Part shown: piece by piece, positions 15,758 through 16,571 of the stretch
How the letters are laid out: each line of letters begins with the position of its first letter
How positions within the stretch are numbered: position 1 is the stretch's first letter
Notes under the pieces: generated by a model
Databases searched by the model: none
Seen by the model: the letters and a program-made list of their open reading frames with translations, nothing else
What the model was told of the DNA's origin: nothing
Made by a program: the position numbers and the translations under genes
Origin: an uncultured Tissierellia bacterium
Lineage (GTDB): Bacteria; Bacillota; Clostridia; Tissierellales; Peptoniphilaceae
NCBI GenBank assembly: GCA_902489375.1
Contig: CABTZP010000021.1
Location: 1-16,571, forward strand
Length of the DNA: 16,571 nucleotides
Reading direction: 5' to 3'

Positions 15758-16270
15758 ATGAAAACCCTTGAGAAAATCCAAAATGGCCTCTCTAAAGCGG
15801 TTTCTTTTCTTATCGCCATGACCTTGATTGTGATGGTTTTTGTCATTTTTCTTCAGGTTCTAGTCCGCTTTTTTAAGGGCGCCCTTCCCTGGTCAGAGGA
15901 ACTGGCCAGGTATCTGCAGATCTATCTGACTTTGCTTGGCGTTTCGGTGGCCATTAAAAATAAGAATCTCATTTCTGTGGACATCCTCTTTAAAAAAACC
16001 GGATCCAAAGGGCAAAAGATCTTGGAGGCTTTGCGCTTTTTCTTCATGACTGTTTCGCTTATTTTTATGGGCTATTCCTCCTGGACGCTCATTCAAATGA
16101 CCATGAAGCAGGTTTCGCCGGTTTTAAGCATCCCCATGGGAGTGGTCTATTTTTCGGTTCTATTAGGCTGCTTCCTGGGACTGGTCCAAAACCTATTAAA
16201 TTTCTTTCTTTCCCGAAAAGGCTCAAATCCACTAAATAAGCGGGCGAATAAGGAGGATATTCATGTCTGA
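15758..16270 (+). CDS. dctQ: TRAP transporter small membrane subunit, DctQ family
   Basis: This 170-residue protein has four predicted membrane segments (about 15-37, 49-66, 90-112 and 126-150). Family motifs are QVLVRFF then PWSEELARYL (33-39 and 44-53) and SPVLSIPMGVVYFSVLLG (120-137). DctQ forms a complex with the large subunit DctM, and the pair accepts substrate from DctP. The start is preceded by AAGGAAGAGG. Its 3' end overlaps the dctM start by 8 bases, so the two subunits are separate proteins made in coupled fashion, not the DctQM fusion found in some lineages. Confidence 0.93.
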   Translation: MKTLEKIQNGLSKAVSFLIAMTLIVMVFVIFLQVLVRFFKGALPWSEELARYLQIYLTLLGVSVAIKNKNLISVDILFKKTGSKGQKILEALRFFFMTVSLIFMGYSSWTLIQMTMKQVSPVLSIPMGVVYFSVLLGCFLGLVQNLLNFFLSRKGSNPLNKRANKEDIHV

Positions 16271-16571
16271 AACTTTTTTGGCCGGGATTCTTCTTTTTGG
16301 AATCCTGGCCTTTCTTATCTTAATCAAGATGCCCATTTCTATCTCCCTGATGTCCGCCTCCCTGGTTACTATCCTTGTTATGGGGATACCCATTCAGATT
16401 GCCGGACAAAGGATCATCACCGCCCTTGACTCCACTTCTTTCCTGGCCATTCCCTTTTTTATTCTAGCCGGTTCTTTGATGGGAGAAGGCGGCATATCGG
16501 ACCGGCTGATCCACTTCGCCAATAGTCTGGTCGGCCATAAAAGAGGCGGCCTTGCCATCGTCTCCATCCTA
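16263..16571 (+). CDS. dctM: TRAP transporter large membrane subunit, DctM family, N-terminal fragment
   Basis: The first 103 codons are present before the right edge cuts the gene. The translation begins MSETFLAGILLFGILAF, a first membrane segment, followed by MPISISLMSASL and the conserved AIPFFILAGSLMGEGGIS stretch (about 66-83). It then continues with LIHFANSLVGHKRGGLA, which is characteristic of the DctM family. The full subunit usually has about 430 residues and some 11-12 membrane segments; it forms the transport pathway. The ATG is set by AAGGAGG (16250-16256) six bases upstream, inside the end of dctQ. Confidence 0.93.
   Translation, partial: MSETFLAGILLFGILAFLILIKMPISISLMSASLVTILVMGIPIQIAGQRIITALDSTSFLAIPFFILAGSLMGEGGISDRLIHFANSLVGHKRGGLAIVSIL

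Overview
The window looks like a stretch of chromosome from an anaerobic, moderate-GC member of Bacillota, most likely class Clostridia. Three things suggest this: strong AAGGAGG-type ribosome binding sites, SigA-type promoters, and the conserved housekeeping order yicC-gmk-rpoZ-coaBC-priA-def-fmt-rsmB-rlmN-stp-prkC. The genus cannot be named from the sequence. No tRNA, rRNA, CRISPR array, insertion sequence or phage gene was seen.

Left two thirds (1-10180, minus strand). Eleven genes lie head to tail, mostly overlapping by 4 or 8 bases, and are probably one long operon driven from about 10290-10320. They cover RNA turnover (YicC), GMP kinase, RNA polymerase omega, the CoaB/CoaC bifunctional enzyme, the restart helicase PriA, peptide deformylase, Met-tRNA formyltransferase, two RNA methyltransferases (RsmB, RlmN), and the Stp phosphatase/PrkC kinase pair. 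Only the first 60 codons of PrkC are present, and they look frameshifted. Two departures from the usual pattern are an omega subunit with a long acidic tail and the absence of remA (DUF370) between yicC and gmk.

Middle (10181-13394). A divergent promoter region separates the operon from a plus-strand gene for RqcH (NFACT/FbpA family), the bacterial ribosome quality control factor. It converges on a minus-strand iron-dependent alcohol dehydrogenase, with no clear terminator between them.

Right end (13395-16571, plus strand). A 389-base intergenic region carries a near-consensus promoter, a long leader with a strong intrinsic terminator and a competing complementary segment, and a second GC-rich hairpin just before the panC ribosome binding site. 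After it come panC and the three genes of a TRAP transporter (dctP, dctQ, start of dctM), closely spaced enough to share a transcript. This panC leader plus the panC-TRAP linkage is the least ordinary part of the window: it suggests attenuation or riboswitch-like control and possibly uptake of a carboxylate related to pantothenate synthesis, but both are inferences. I found no clearly novel multi-gene system.
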